This document shows, one piece after another, positions 1 through 7,174 of a stretch of 18,277 bases of DNA. Made by a program: the position numbers and the translations under genes. This stretch comes from an uncultured Rivibacter sp. (lineage in GTDB: Bacteria > Pseudomonadota > Gammaproteobacteria > Burkholderiales > Burkholderiaceae): contig CAMLLU010000093.1 of NCBI GenBank assembly GCA_946480925.1, positions 1 through 18,277 on the forward strand, read 5' to 3'. The notes under the pieces are model-generated. The model did not search any database, had not been told where the DNA came from, and worked only from the letters and a program-made list of their open reading frames with translations. Each line of letters starts with the position of its first letter. The stretch's first letter is position 1.

Positions 1-106
1 CCGCCGGGCCGCCGCGGGCGATGAGCGTGTCCACCACCGGGCGGGCGGCGTCGGTACGGTCGCCGGAAAAGCCGGCCGCGCAACCGATGAGCAAGGGCTG
101 TGTCAT
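1..106 (-). CDS. AtuA/DUF1446 family protein, N-terminal fragment
   Basis: This is the first 35 codons of a gene that runs off the left edge. The start is the ATG at 106-104 on the minus strand. The visible residues begin MTQPLLIGCAAGFSGDRTDA and continue through a 'PVVDTLIARGGPA' stretch. An N-terminal 'IG.A.GF.GD...A' pattern is what I recall for the AtuA-like DUF1446 family. Members occur in acyclic terpene and other branched acyl-CoA degradation clusters, usually beside a small DUF4387 protein and acyl-CoA enzymes. The gene is divergent from a LysR regulator 99 bp away, an arrangement typical of a catabolic operon and its activator. No strong ribosome binding site is visible. The family assignment rests on about 20 informative residues, so the substrate cannot be named. 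Confidence 0.55.
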   Translation of the reverse strand, partial: MTQPLLIGCAAGFSGDRTDAARPVVDTLIARGGPA

Positions 107-169
107 GAGCTGTGTCCACCGCAAAGACGCGGGATGCACCTCACTCTAGGAGCCCGGTGTTGAAAGGAG

Positions 170-191
170 AATTCGTTTGTTTGGATGAATT
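170..191. promoter_or_regulatory. Dyad in LysR/AtuA divergent promoter, possible operator
   Basis: Perfect 5-bp arms AATTC (170-174) and GAATT (187-191) flank a 12-bp spacer. They lie in the only AT-rich stretch between the divergent AtuA-like and LysR genes. LysR-type regulators usually bind dyads in such gaps and repress their own gene. The spacing does not give a clean T-N11-A box, so the site is only a candidate. A TTGAAA hexamer at 160-165 could be a -35 element toward the LysR gene, but no good -10 follows it. Confidence 0.25.
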
Positions 192-205
192 GATCTGCCT
201 GGCAA

Positions 206-1105
206 ATGAGTGAGCCCAACCTTTCGACACGCCAGCTGCGCGCCTTCGTGGCCCTGGCCGAGACGCGCCACTTCACGCGGGCCGCGGCGCGCAGCCACCT
301 TTCGCAGCCGGCGTTCAGCGCATTGATCCGCTCGCTCGAATCGTCGCTGGGTGCTCGGTTGTTCGACCGCACCACGCGCACGGTGGAGCTCACGGCCGAA
401 GGCAGCCTGTTCCTCGACGGCGCGATGCGCCTGCTGCGTGACGTGGAGGTGACGGTGGCCGACCTGGGCGACCACGTGGCCCGCCGGCGCGGCCGCGTGT
501 CGCTGGCCGCCTTGCCCGCGCTGGCCGCCGGCTGGCTGCCCGAGGTGCTGGCGCAGTTCCATGCCCGCCACCCGCACATCGAACTCGACGTGGCCGACGC
601 GCTGTCTGAAGAATGCGTGGAGCGCGTACGTGCCGGCCGCGCCGACTTTGCCTTGGCCGCCGTGCGCGCGAGTGCACCGGAGCTGCTTGCGCAGCCCTTC
701 TGCTCAGACCGCTTTCACGTGGTGTGCCGCAGCGACCATGCGTTCGCCAACAAGCGCCGCATCACCCTGGGCGACCTGCCCGGCCAGCCCTTCGTGCACC
801 TGGCGCGCAACAGCAGCGTGCGCCAGCACATCGACACCGCCATCCGGCCCGCGCAGATCCATTCGGTGCTGGAGCTGGAGCAGCTCAGCACCGTGGCGGG
901 CATGGTGCGGGCCGGGCTGGGCATCACCGTCGTGCCGACGTTGACGCTGTTCCACTTCGAACACCCTGCGCTGGTGACGCGACCGCTGCATGCGCCGGGG
1001 CTGAAGCGCGAGCTGTTCGTGATTCGGCGGAGGGATCGGTCGCTTTCAGTGGCGGCGCAGGCGTTGTTTGAGCTGGTGATGGCGCGTCGGCCGAAGGCGG
1101 CTTAG
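206..1105 (+). CDS. LysR-type transcriptional regulator
   Basis: A 299-residue protein of standard LysR length. Residues about 7-66 form the winged helix-turn-helix: 'LRAFVALAETRHFTRAAARS' followed by 'LSQPAFSALIRSLESSLG' and 'LFDRTTRTVELTAEG'. Residues about 93-295 are the effector-binding domain, starting 'GRVSLAALPALAAGWLPEVL', with the usual 'AGLGITVVPTL' segment near the C-terminus. The ATG at 206 opens the conserved HTH at the normal distance, although no clear Shine-Dalgarno sequence precedes it. It is divergent from the AtuA-like gene at the left edge and is probably its regulator, responding to a catabolic intermediate. That link is inferred from position. The ligand is not predictable from sequence. 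Confidence 0.93.
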   Translation: MSEPNLSTRQLRAFVALAETRHFTRAAARSHLSQPAFSALIRSLESSLGARLFDRTTRTVELTAEGSLFLDGAMRLLRDVEVTVADLGDHVARRRGRVSLAALPALAAGWLPEVLAQFHARHPHIELDVADALSEECVERVRAGRADFALAAVRASAPELLAQPFCSDRFHVVCRSDHAFANKRRITLGDLPGQPFVHLARNSSVRQHIDTAIRPAQIHSVLELEQLSTVAGMVRAGLGITVVPTLTLFHFEHPALVTRPLHAPGLKRELFVIRRRDRSLSVAAQALFELVMARRPKAA

Positions 1106-1363
1106 GACTAGAGTTCTCCGACAGAACGAGCATGAGATCTACAGGTGCCTCATGCGGCCAATCGGCACGAAGCAATCGAAGGACGGTCCCTCGCCAAAGT
1201 TCCTCTTCCGGCCAGCTCTCCAGCTTTCTCCATCTCATCGCAGACCTCTAGCGACTCGCTGCCGGCTGCCAGCGGCCGCCAAGAAATGTTTGCGTATCAC
1301 TGCAAGTCAGTCCGCAAGTTGTGGCGCACGATTCTGGCCCCGAACAACGCAGCCGACTGCACC
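1106..1363. other. Convergent intergenic region without a convincing gene
   Basis: This 258-bp gap separates the LysR gene from the oppositely oriented response regulator gene. No reading frame with plausible coding character was found. A short inverted repeat, GTTCT-CCGAC-AGAAC at 1113-1127, begins 8 bp after the LysR stop and might weakly support termination, but it has only five base pairs and no T-tract. Confidence 0.5.
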
Positions 1364-2308
1364 TCACCCACTCGCCGCCAACTGCCTCACCTTGCTGATC
1401 GCCACTCCCGCCGCCGCGGTGCGCGTTTCCACGCCTAGCTTTTCGAACACGTGCTCCAGGTGCTTCTTCACCGTGGCGGCGCTCATGCCCAGGATGTCGG
1501 CGATGTCGCGGTTGGTCTTGCCCTTCACCACCCAGTACAGCACCTCGGCCTCGCGCAGCGTGAGCTTGAAGGTGTGGGTCATGGCTTCGACGACCGCGGC
1601 GTCTGAAGCCTCGCGCATCACGACGAGCCATTCGCCGTCGCCGGTCTGCTCGTGCAGTGCAAGCACCAGCCGCTTGGCGCCCTGGGCCACGGTGAAGGTG
1701 GACGTGGCCAGGCCGGCGAGCTGTGCCTGGGCCTGCGCCTGTACCCATTCGACTGCGACCTCGGGCAACTGGGGTTCGGTGCTCGCGAAGTAGCTCGTCA
1801 ACAGGGTACGTGCCAGCGGCGTCTGCCACACGAGGTGGCCGTCGGCGGCGCGCACGGTCACGGCGGCGTGGCCGAAGGCGTCGAGCGCGTTGCGGGCCTG
1901 GCGGGTGTGGCGGGCGCTTTGCACGTGGGCCACGATGCGCGCCAGCACTTCCTTGGGCTTGATGGGCTTGGTCACGTAGTCGGCGCCGCCCGCTTCGAAG
2001 GCGGCGACCACGTGTTCGGTCTCCGTGAGCCCGGTCATGAAGATGATGGGGATGTGCGCGGTGGCCGCATCGGCCTTGAGCCTCTTCGCAACCTCGAAGC
2101 CGTTCATGCCGGGCATCACGGCGTCGAGCAGCACCACGTCGGGCAGCGCCTGTGCGGCGCGTTGCAACGCGCTTTCGCCGTTGGTGGCCACCAGCACGGT
2201 GTAGCCCGATTCGTCGAGCGCGTCGTGCAGCACCGACAGGTTGTCGGGCACGTCGTCGACGATGAGCACCACGTCGGCGCTGGCGCGGTCAGGCAGTCGG
2301 TTCGACAT
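1364..2308 (-). CDS. DNA-binding response regulator, REC plus LuxR-type HTH
   Basis: This 314-residue protein starts with a receiver domain (about residues 12-130). It has the acidic pair Asp18/Asp19, the phospho-acceptor Asp62 in 'VVLLDAVMPG', Thr92 and the invariant Lys114 in 'YVTKPIKP'. A middle segment of about 110 residues has a PAS-like feel ('ALDAFGHAAVTVRAADGHLVWQ') but no decisive motif. The C-terminus (about 248-300) is a LuxR/FixJ-type helix-turn-helix: 'LTLREAEVLYWVVKGKTNRDIA', then 'GMSAATVKKHLEHVFEKLG'. The ATG at 2308 overlaps the 3' end of the upstream kinase gene by 20 bp, so the two are translationally coupled. This is the obvious partner of the hybrid kinase. It would be phosphorylated at Asp62 and then bind DNA; its targets are not known from this window. 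Confidence 0.93.
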   Translation of the reverse strand: MSNRLPDRASADVVLIVDDVPDNLSVLHDALDESGYTVLVATNGESALQRAAQALPDVVLLDAVMPGMNGFEVAKRLKADAATAHIPIIFMTGLTETEHVVAAFEAGGADYVTKPIKPKEVLARIVAHVQSARHTRQARNALDAFGHAAVTVRAADGHLVWQTPLARTLLTSYFASTEPQLPEVAVEWVQAQAQAQLAGLATSTFTVAQGAKRLVLALHEQTGDGEWLVVMREASDAAVVEAMTHTFKLTLREAEVLYWVVKGKTNRDIADILGMSAATVKKHLEHVFEKLGVETRTAAAGVAISKVRQLAASG

Positions 2309-5300
2309 CGGCTTGCTTCAAAAGGCTGCTCATGGCTTCGAGCTGGAAGCCGCGCGCCAGCGTGCGCAGCTTGGCGATGAAGGCGACGCTCTCGGGGTGT
2401 GCGGCTTCCATCTCGTCGAGCTTGCTGACGATGCCGCGAAAGTAACCGAGGCTCACCAGCTCGTCGAGGGCGCGCAGTTGTTCAGCCGGCGGGTAGACCG
2501 TCGCGGCGGGCTCAGGCACGGGCGGTACCGCGGGTGCTGGCGGCGCGGCGTGCTGCCACTGCAGCGCCAGCCTTGCGCCCAGCCAGTCGAGCAGCTCGCT
2601 CACGCGCACGGGCTTCACGATGAAGTCTTCGGTGCGGATGCCCACGTCGTTCTCGAGCCCCTTGTCGAAGGCATTGGCCGACACGATGGCGATGGGCGCA
2701 TCGCTCAAGCCGCGCAGGCGGATCTGGCGGATGGTGCCCCAGCCGTCGAGCCCCGGCATGGCCAGGTCCATCAGGATGACGTCAGGCGCCATGCCGCCTT
2801 CCAGCAGCGCCAGGCATTCTTCGCCGTTGGCCGCCTGCTGCAGCTCGAAGCCCAGCGGCTGCAGCACGTTTGCCAGCAGCTCGCGGTCGACCTCTTCGTT
2901 GTCGACCACCAGCACGCGCTTGCGTGCGCCCAGGTAGCCGGTGCGGCCGGTGCGCGGCAGCTCGCGCTCGGCCACGGCGGCGCGCACCTGCGGCAGGAAG
3001 AGCTTGATGCGGAACAGCGTACCCACGCTGGGCTTGCTGCTCACGGTCATCTCGCCACCCATCAGGTCGGTGAGCATCTTGCTGATGGTGAGGCCCAGGC
3101 CCGAGCCGCCGGCCAGCGAGCCGCCGGTGTGCGCCGAGCCGCGCACGAAGGGCTCGAACACGTGCTCCAGTTCCTCTGCCGTCATGCCGGGGCCGGAGTC
3201 TTCGATCTCGAAGCGGGCCATCTCGCCCGAGTAGTGCAGGCGAAAGGCCACGTGGCCCGTGCTGGTGAACTTCACGGCGTTGCCCAGCACGTTGATGAGG
3301 ATCTGCCGCAGCCGCTTCTCGTCGGCGCGCACCACCGCCGGCACCTGCCCCAGGTCGTGCCGGAAGTCGATGACCTTGCCAGAAGCCTGCAGCTCGAACA
3401 TGTGCGCGATCTCTTCCACGCATTGCCGAAAGCGCATGGGCTTCACGTCGAGCGTGAGCTTGCCGCCTTCGATGCGCGCGATGTCGAGCGTGCCTTCGAT
3501 GAGCGACAGCAGGTGGTCGCCGCCGCGGCGGATCACGCCGACCGCCTGCTTGCGCCGCGGCGGCATGGCCTCGTCTTCGTCCAGCAGCTGCGCATAGCCC
3601 AGGATGCTGTTGAGCGGCGTGCGCAGCTCGTGGCTGATGTTGGTGATGTAGCGGCTCTTGGCCTGGTTGGCCACCTCGGCCGCATGCTGCGCGCGCTCGG
3701 CGTCGCGCTTGGCCTGCTGCAGCTGCAGGTCGGTGCGCTTGTGCGATTCGATCTCGCGCATCAGCAGGTGGGTCTGGCGGTTCGACTCTTCCTGCGCCAC
3801 CTGCCGGCTCTTGTGCGTGAGCACCAGCCACCACGCCACGATGCCGGCCACCAGCAGCAGCGCGGCATACACCTTCACGAAGGTGAGCCTGAGCCCCGGC
3901 GCATGCGCGGCTGCCTGCTCGCCCAGCACGCGCAGCTCCTGGTAGTACATGAGCCCGAGCAGCAGGCCCAGCAGCGGCACCACCGCGGCCATGACCAGCA
4001 GGTAGTGGCCCAGGCCGGTGTCGAGGTAGGGCCAGATGGCGCGCGGCAGCACGGCGCGCAGCGCGCCGTTCCATTGCACCGACAGCCGCGCATGGGGCTT
4101 GCACAGGTCTTCGCAGCGCGCGTCGAGCGAGCAGCACAGCGAGCAGATGGGCCCCTGGTAGGCAGGGCAGAAGGCGGTGTCGTCGCTTTCGTATTCACGC
4201 TCGCAGATGCAGCAGTGCTGAAGGCGCTTGTAGCCGCCGGCCGCCGAAGCTGCTGCCGGCTCGGAGCGGCGCGCGATGTAGTAGCGGCCTTTCGTCCACC
4301 ATGCGATCAACGGCGCGGTCACGAAGGCGGTGAGCATCGCGATGACGGCCGAGAAGGCCTGCGGCCCGGGCCCGAACAGGCCGAGGTGGGCCGACACGGA
4401 AAGCACCGAAGCGATGCCCATCGCGCCCACGCCCACCGGGTTCACGTCGTACAGGTGGGCGCGCTTGAACTCGATGCCCCGGGGCGACAGGCCCAGCGGC
4501 TTGTTGACCACGAGGTCGGCCACCACGGCCATCATCCACGAGATGGCGATGTTGGAATACAGCCCCAGCACGCCGCCCAGGGCCTGGAACACCTCGAGCT
4601 CCATGAGCATCAGCGCAATGAGGGTGTTGAACACCACCCACACCACGCGGCCCGGGTGGCTGTGCGTGAGGCGCGAGAAGAAGTTGCTCCACGCCAGCGA
4701 GCCCGCATAGGCGTTGGTGACGTTGATCTTGAGCTGCGAGATCACCACGAACACGGTGGTGGCCGCCACCGCCCAGCCGAGGCTGGGGAACACGTATTCG
4801 TAGGCGGCCAGGTACATCTGGTTCGGGTCGACCGCGCGCGAGGGTGGCACCGCGTGGCTGATGGCCAGGTAGGCCAGCAGTGCGCCGCCCAGCATCTTCA
4901 CCACGCCCAGCACCACCCAGCCGGGCCCGCCGATCAGCATGCCGGCCAGCCAGCGGCCACGGTTGCGCTCGGTGCGCTCGGGCATGAAGCGCAGGTAGTC
5001 CACCTGCTCGCCCATCTGCGTGATGAGCGCGATGCCCACCGTCATGGCAGCGCCGAAGAGGTGCAGGTTGAACCGGCCTCCCTGGTTGTTGTCGCCGCCG
5101 TAGCCCACCAGCCCGGCCAGCACGTGAGGGTCTTCCTTCAGCACGAAGACGAAGGGCAGCACCAGGAGCACCAGCCACAGCGGCTGCGTCCACACCTGCA
5201 GCCGGCTGATGACGGTGACGCCGTGCGTGACCAGCGGAATGACCACCAGCGCGCAAATGAGATAGCCGAGCGCGGGCGGAATGTCGAAGGCGAGCTCGAG

Positions 5301-5783
5301 CGCGTAGGCCATGATGGCCGCCTCGAGCGCGAAGAAGATGAAGGTGAAGCTCGCGTAGATGAGCGAGGTGATGGTCGAGCCGATGTAGCCGAAGCCCGCG
5401 CCGCGCGTGAGCAGGTCCATGTCGACCCCATGGCGCGCGGCGTAGAGGCTGATGGGCAGGCCGGCCAAAAAGATGATGAGCCCGGTGGCCACGATGGCCC
5501 AGAAGGCGTTGATGAAGCCGTACTGCACCAGCAGCGTGGCGCCCACTGCTTCGAGCACCAGGAACGAGGCCGCGCCGAAAGCGGTGTTGGCCACACGCAG
5601 CTCCGACCACTTGCGGAACGCCCGCGGCGTGAAGCGCAGTGCGTAGTCCTCCATGGTTTCGCGGGCGACCCAGGTGTTGTAGTCGCGGCGGATCTTGATG
5701 ACGCGTTGCACGGCCTCGCCGGGCCCGCTTTCGCCGGCTGCGGGTGCTGGTTCAACGGTGGGCTTGGGCAACGAGGCAGGCAT
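2289..5783 (-). CDS. NCS1 permease-fused hybrid sensor histidine kinase/response regulator
   Basis: An inner-membrane sensor of 1164 residues. Residues 30-500 are a multi-spanning NCS1 (purine/cytosine permease-like) transporter domain. A cysteine cluster (524-561: Cys524, 525, 527, 539, 547, 550, 551, 557, 561) follows, then two membrane helices (about 591-613 and 632-656) and a coiled-coil linker (660-707). The HisKA domain has His718 in 'ISHELRTPLNS'. The HATPase_c domain has an N-box at 831-840, 'DSGPGM' at 862-867 and 'GSGLGL' at 893-898. A receiver domain (955-1068) has Asp961, Asp1006 and Lys1057. A helical tail of about 65 residues lacks a clear HPt histidine. I chose the ATG at 5783 because an AGGA lies 8 bp upstream and the longer frame to 5963 adds a leader rich in Arg and Cys that looks non-coding. 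The transporter domain presumably senses or moves a nucleobase-like solute; that part is inference. Confidence 0.9.
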   Translation of the reverse strand: MPASLPKPTVEPAPAAGESGPGEAVQRVIKIRRDYNTWVARETMEDYALRFTPRAFRKWSELRVANTAFGAASFLVLEAVGATLLVQYGFINAFWAIVATGLIIFLAGLPISLYAARHGVDMDLLTRGAGFGYIGSTITSLIYASFTFIFFALEAAIMAYALELAFDIPPALGYLICALVVIPLVTHGVTVISRLQVWTQPLWLVLLVLPFVFVLKEDPHVLAGLVGYGGDNNQGGRFNLHLFGAAMTVGIALITQMGEQVDYLRFMPERTERNRGRWLAGMLIGGPGWVVLGVVKMLGGALLAYLAISHAVPPSRAVDPNQMYLAAYEYVFPSLGWAVAATTVFVVISQLKINVTNAYAGSLAWSNFFSRLTHSHPGRVVWVVFNTLIALMLMELEVFQALGGVLGLYSNIAISWMMAVVADLVVNKPLGLSPRGIEFKRAHLYDVNPVGVGAMGIASVLSVSAHLGLFGPGPQAFSAVIAMLTAFVTAPLIAWWTKGRYYIARRSEPAAASAAGGYKRLQHCCICEREYESDDTAFCPAYQGPICSLCCSLDARCEDLCKPHARLSVQWNGALRAVLPRAIWPYLDTGLGHYLLVMAAVVPLLGLLLGLMYYQELRVLGEQAAAHAPGLRLTFVKVYAALLLVAGIVAWWLVLTHKSRQVAQEESNRQTHLLMREIESHKRTDLQLQQAKRDAERAQHAAEVANQAKSRYITNISHELRTPLNSILGYAQLLDEDEAMPPRRKQAVGVIRRGGDHLLSLIEGTLDIARIEGGKLTLDVKPMRFRQCVEEIAHMFELQASGKVIDFRHDLGQVPAVVRADEKRLRQILINVLGNAVKFTSTGHVAFRLHYSGEMARFEIEDSGPGMTAEELEHVFEPFVRGSAHTGGSLAGGSGLGLTISKMLTDLMGGEMTVSSKPSVGTLFRIKLFLPQVRAAVAERELPRTGRTGYLGARKRVLVVDNEEVDRELLANVLQPLGFELQQAANGEECLALLEGGMAPDVILMDLAMPGLDGWGTIRQIRLRGLSDAPIAIVSANAFDKGLENDVGIRTEDFIVKPVRVSELLDWLGARLALQWQHAAPPAPAVPPVPEPAATVYPPAEQLRALDELVSLGYFRGIVSKLDEMEAAHPESVAFIAKLRTLARGFQLEAMSSLLKQADVEPTA

Positions 5784-5791
5784 CGGCGTTT

Positions 5792-5795
5792 TCCT
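5792..5795 (-). promoter_or_regulatory. Ribosome binding site of the permease-kinase gene
   Basis: On the minus strand this reads AGGA, 8 bp before the ATG at 5783. It supports that start over the upstream in-frame ATG at 5963. Confidence 0.6.
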
Positions 5796-5941
5796 GGGGT
5801 GCCTTGTTGCGATCAAGAAGTGCACCAACGCGGCAATGCCTTGCAAGCGGCGCCACGGCCGAAACCGCACCAACTCCGTGCCGCACCCGCACCGGCCTGT
5901 GCTCCCCACCGACCTGACGCACCACGAAGGGTCGTCGACCC

Positions 5942-5960
5942 CGGGGCTCGCCGGGCCCCG
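5942..5960. repeat. GC-rich inverted repeat next to the 30-bp palindrome
   Basis: CGGGGC (5942-5947) and GCCCCG (5955-5960) form 6-bp arms around a 7-base loop. The right arm shares three bases (5958-5960) with the left arm of the larger palindrome, so the two hairpins could not form together in one RNA or single strand. In DNA of this composition a 6-bp GC repeat may be chance. Confidence 0.35.
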
Positions 5961-5987
5961 CAATGTTTCTGCCTCGAAACATTGCGG
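5958..5987. promoter_or_regulatory. 30-bp inverted repeat, candidate operator between divergent operons
   Basis: The arms CCGCAATGTTTC (5958-5969) and GAAACATTGCGG (5976-5987) are perfect 12-bp complements around the 6-base spacer TGCCTC. The element lies in the 294-bp gap between the kinase operon (start 5783, leftward) and the pilus operon (start 6078, rightward). Both neighbours are transcribed away from it, so a terminator role is unlikely. A dimeric regulator binding site fits better, with the TGTTTC/GAAACA halves as the likely core. Possible binders include the LuxR-type response regulator encoded next door, but nothing in the sequence proves this. Confidence 0.55.
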
Positions 5988-6067
5988 CTACATCACCGAC
6001 AAGTGACGCCTTCATCCTTCGCGCCAAGCGCAGCGGGCTCCCGCCTGCACGCGCATGCATGAACGAT

Positions 6068-6072
6068 GGAGG
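6068..6072 (+). promoter_or_regulatory. Ribosome binding site that fixes the pilE-like start
   Basis: GGAGG lies 5 bp before the ATG at 6078. It overlaps the earlier in-frame ATG at 6066, which therefore has no room for its own site and is unlikely to be used. Confidence 0.75.
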
Positions 6073-6077
6073 ACTCG

Positions 6078-6581
6078 ATGAGTCTCGTTGGGGGAAGGGG
6101 TCGAGGGCCGGTGCGCCGGTTCCTTGGGTGCGGTGCTGCGTGCACCCAGGCGGGCTTCACGCTGATCGAAGTGATGGTGACGGTGGCCATCGTGGCCATC
6201 CTCGCGGCCATTGCCTACCCGAGCTATGCCGACTACCTGATGCGCGGTCGCATCGTGGATGCGACCAACACGCTTTCGGCCACCCGGGCGCGCATGGAGC
6301 AGTACTACCAGGACAACCGCACGTACGCGAGCGTCAGCACTTCCATCGTCTCTCCGTGCACGACGGCCCAGGTGGTGAAGACCTTCACCGTGGTCTGCGG
6401 CAGCACGCCCACCGGCACGAGCTACACCGCCACCGCCACCGGCAGCGGCGTGACGGCCGGCTTCGTCTACACCATCAACCAGAGCGGCACGCAGGCCACC
6501 ACCAGCCTGCCCAACTCGTGGGGCGGCGTGCCCTCGGGCGGCTATGCGTGCTGGATCACCCGCAAGGGCGAAACATGCTGA
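6078..6581 (+). CDS. pilE: Type IV pilin, PilE/PilA-like
   Basis: A 167-residue prepilin. The class III signal is cleaved after Gly26, before 'FTLIEVMVTVAIVAILAAIA', with the conserved Glu at mature position 5. The hydrophobic helix is followed by 'YPSYADYLMRGRIVDATNTL' and 'MEQYYQDNRTYAS', typical of PilE-type minor pilins. A C-terminal cysteine pair ('YACWITRKGETC') closes the usual D-region. The leader of 26 residues is long for a type IVa pilin, where fewer than 10 is common; an internal GTG at 6111 would shorten it to 15. The gene is the first of the minor-pilin operon and overlaps the next gene by 7 bp. It probably encodes a minor pilin or connector, not necessarily the major pilin; gene order and length support this but do not settle it. 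Confidence 0.88.
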   Translation: MSLVGGRGRGPVRRFLGCGAACTQAGFTLIEVMVTVAIVAILAAIAYPSYADYLMRGRIVDATNTLSATRARMEQYYQDNRTYASVSTSIVSPCTTAQVVKTFTVVCGSTPTGTSYTATATGSGVTAGFVYTINQSGTQATTSLPNSWGGVPSGGYACWITRKGETC

Positions 6582-7174
6582 CCGGCAAGCGCCCGTTGCG
6601 CGGCTTCACGCTCATCGAGATCGTGATCACGCTGGCGCTGCTCGCGCTGCTGCTCATGGCGGCGGTGCCGGCCTTCAGCGCCTGGGTGGCCGGCGCCAAG
6701 GTGCGCAGCGTGGCCGAGGTGCTGCAGAACGGCCTGAGGCTCGCGCAATCGGAGGCCACCACGCGCAGCCGCCAGGTCGTGTTTGCGCTGACCGACTCGA
6801 CGCCCGCGCTCACGGCCACACCGGCACAGAACGGCAGCAACTGGTACGCGCGCGTGCTGCCGCTCACCGACAGCAGCGAAACGGCGGATAGCGACGACTA
6901 CGTGAGCGGCGGCACCTTCGCCACGCAGGCGGGCGTCACCGTCACCGGCCCGGCGCTGGTGTGTTTCAACTCCCTGGGCCGCCAGGTGAGCAACACCGCC
7001 ACCGGCCTGGGCAGTGACTGCACCGCCCCCACCTCCGCCGTGGAGCCGGTGGTCTACACGGTCAGCAGGACGGGCGCGGACCGCAGCCTGAAGGTTCAGG
7101 TCTACCTCGGCGGAAAGATCCGCATGTGCGACGCCGCCAAGACGCTTTCCGCCGGAGCACCCGATGGTTGCTGA
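6575..7174 (+). CDS. fimT: Minor pilin FimT/FimU, GspH-like pseudopilin
   Basis: A 199-residue prepilin with a 10-residue leader (MLTGKRPLRG), cleaved before 'FTLIEIVITLALLALLLMAA', with Glu5 present. The segment 'VRSVAEVLQNGLRLAQSEATTRSRQV' is the hallmark of the GspH/FimT/FimU family. An internal pair of cysteines and the final 'MCDAAKTLSAGAPDGC' suggest disulfides in the periplasmic domain. The ATG at 6575 sits inside the end of the pilin gene (stop at 6579-6581), so translation is coupled. FimT/FimU joins PilV, PilW and PilX in the initiation complex that primes pilus assembly and carries PilY1. Whether it is orthologous to fimT or fimU cannot be decided from sequence alone. Confidence 0.88.
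   Translation: MLTGKRPLRGFTLIEIVITLALLALLLMAAVPAFSAWVAGAKVRSVAEVLQNGLRLAQSEATTRSRQVVFALTDSTPALTATPAQNGSNWYARVLPLTDSSETADSDDYVSGGTFATQAGVTVTGPALVCFNSLGRQVSNTATGLGSDCTAPTSAVEPVVYTVSRTGADRSLKVQVYLGGKIRMCDAAKTLSAGAPDGC

Noticed and set aside
1145..1363. Possible small gene between the LysR and response regulator genes
   Set aside because: Open frames here run into the response regulator in antisense, have no ribosome site and show no coherent protein character.
5795..5810. Sigma-54-like element (GG-N10-GC with TTGC) pointing to the pilus operon
   Set aside because: It matches only the GG and TTGC parts, lacks the CAC of the -24 box, and lies about 270 bp from the pilus start right at the kinase start.
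5784..5963. Longer kinase start at 5963
   Set aside because: The extra 60 residues are Cys/Arg/Pro-rich, unlike an NCS1 N-terminus, and would run into the palindrome. The ATG at 5783 has a ribosome site and begins a typical leader.
2241..6062. Very long plus-strand open frame (1273 codons) opposite the sensor kinase
   Set aside because: It is His/Gln/Arg-rich with no domain pattern and spans several minus-strand features. It is a product of GC-rich codon use on the other strand, which encodes a clear multi-domain kinase.
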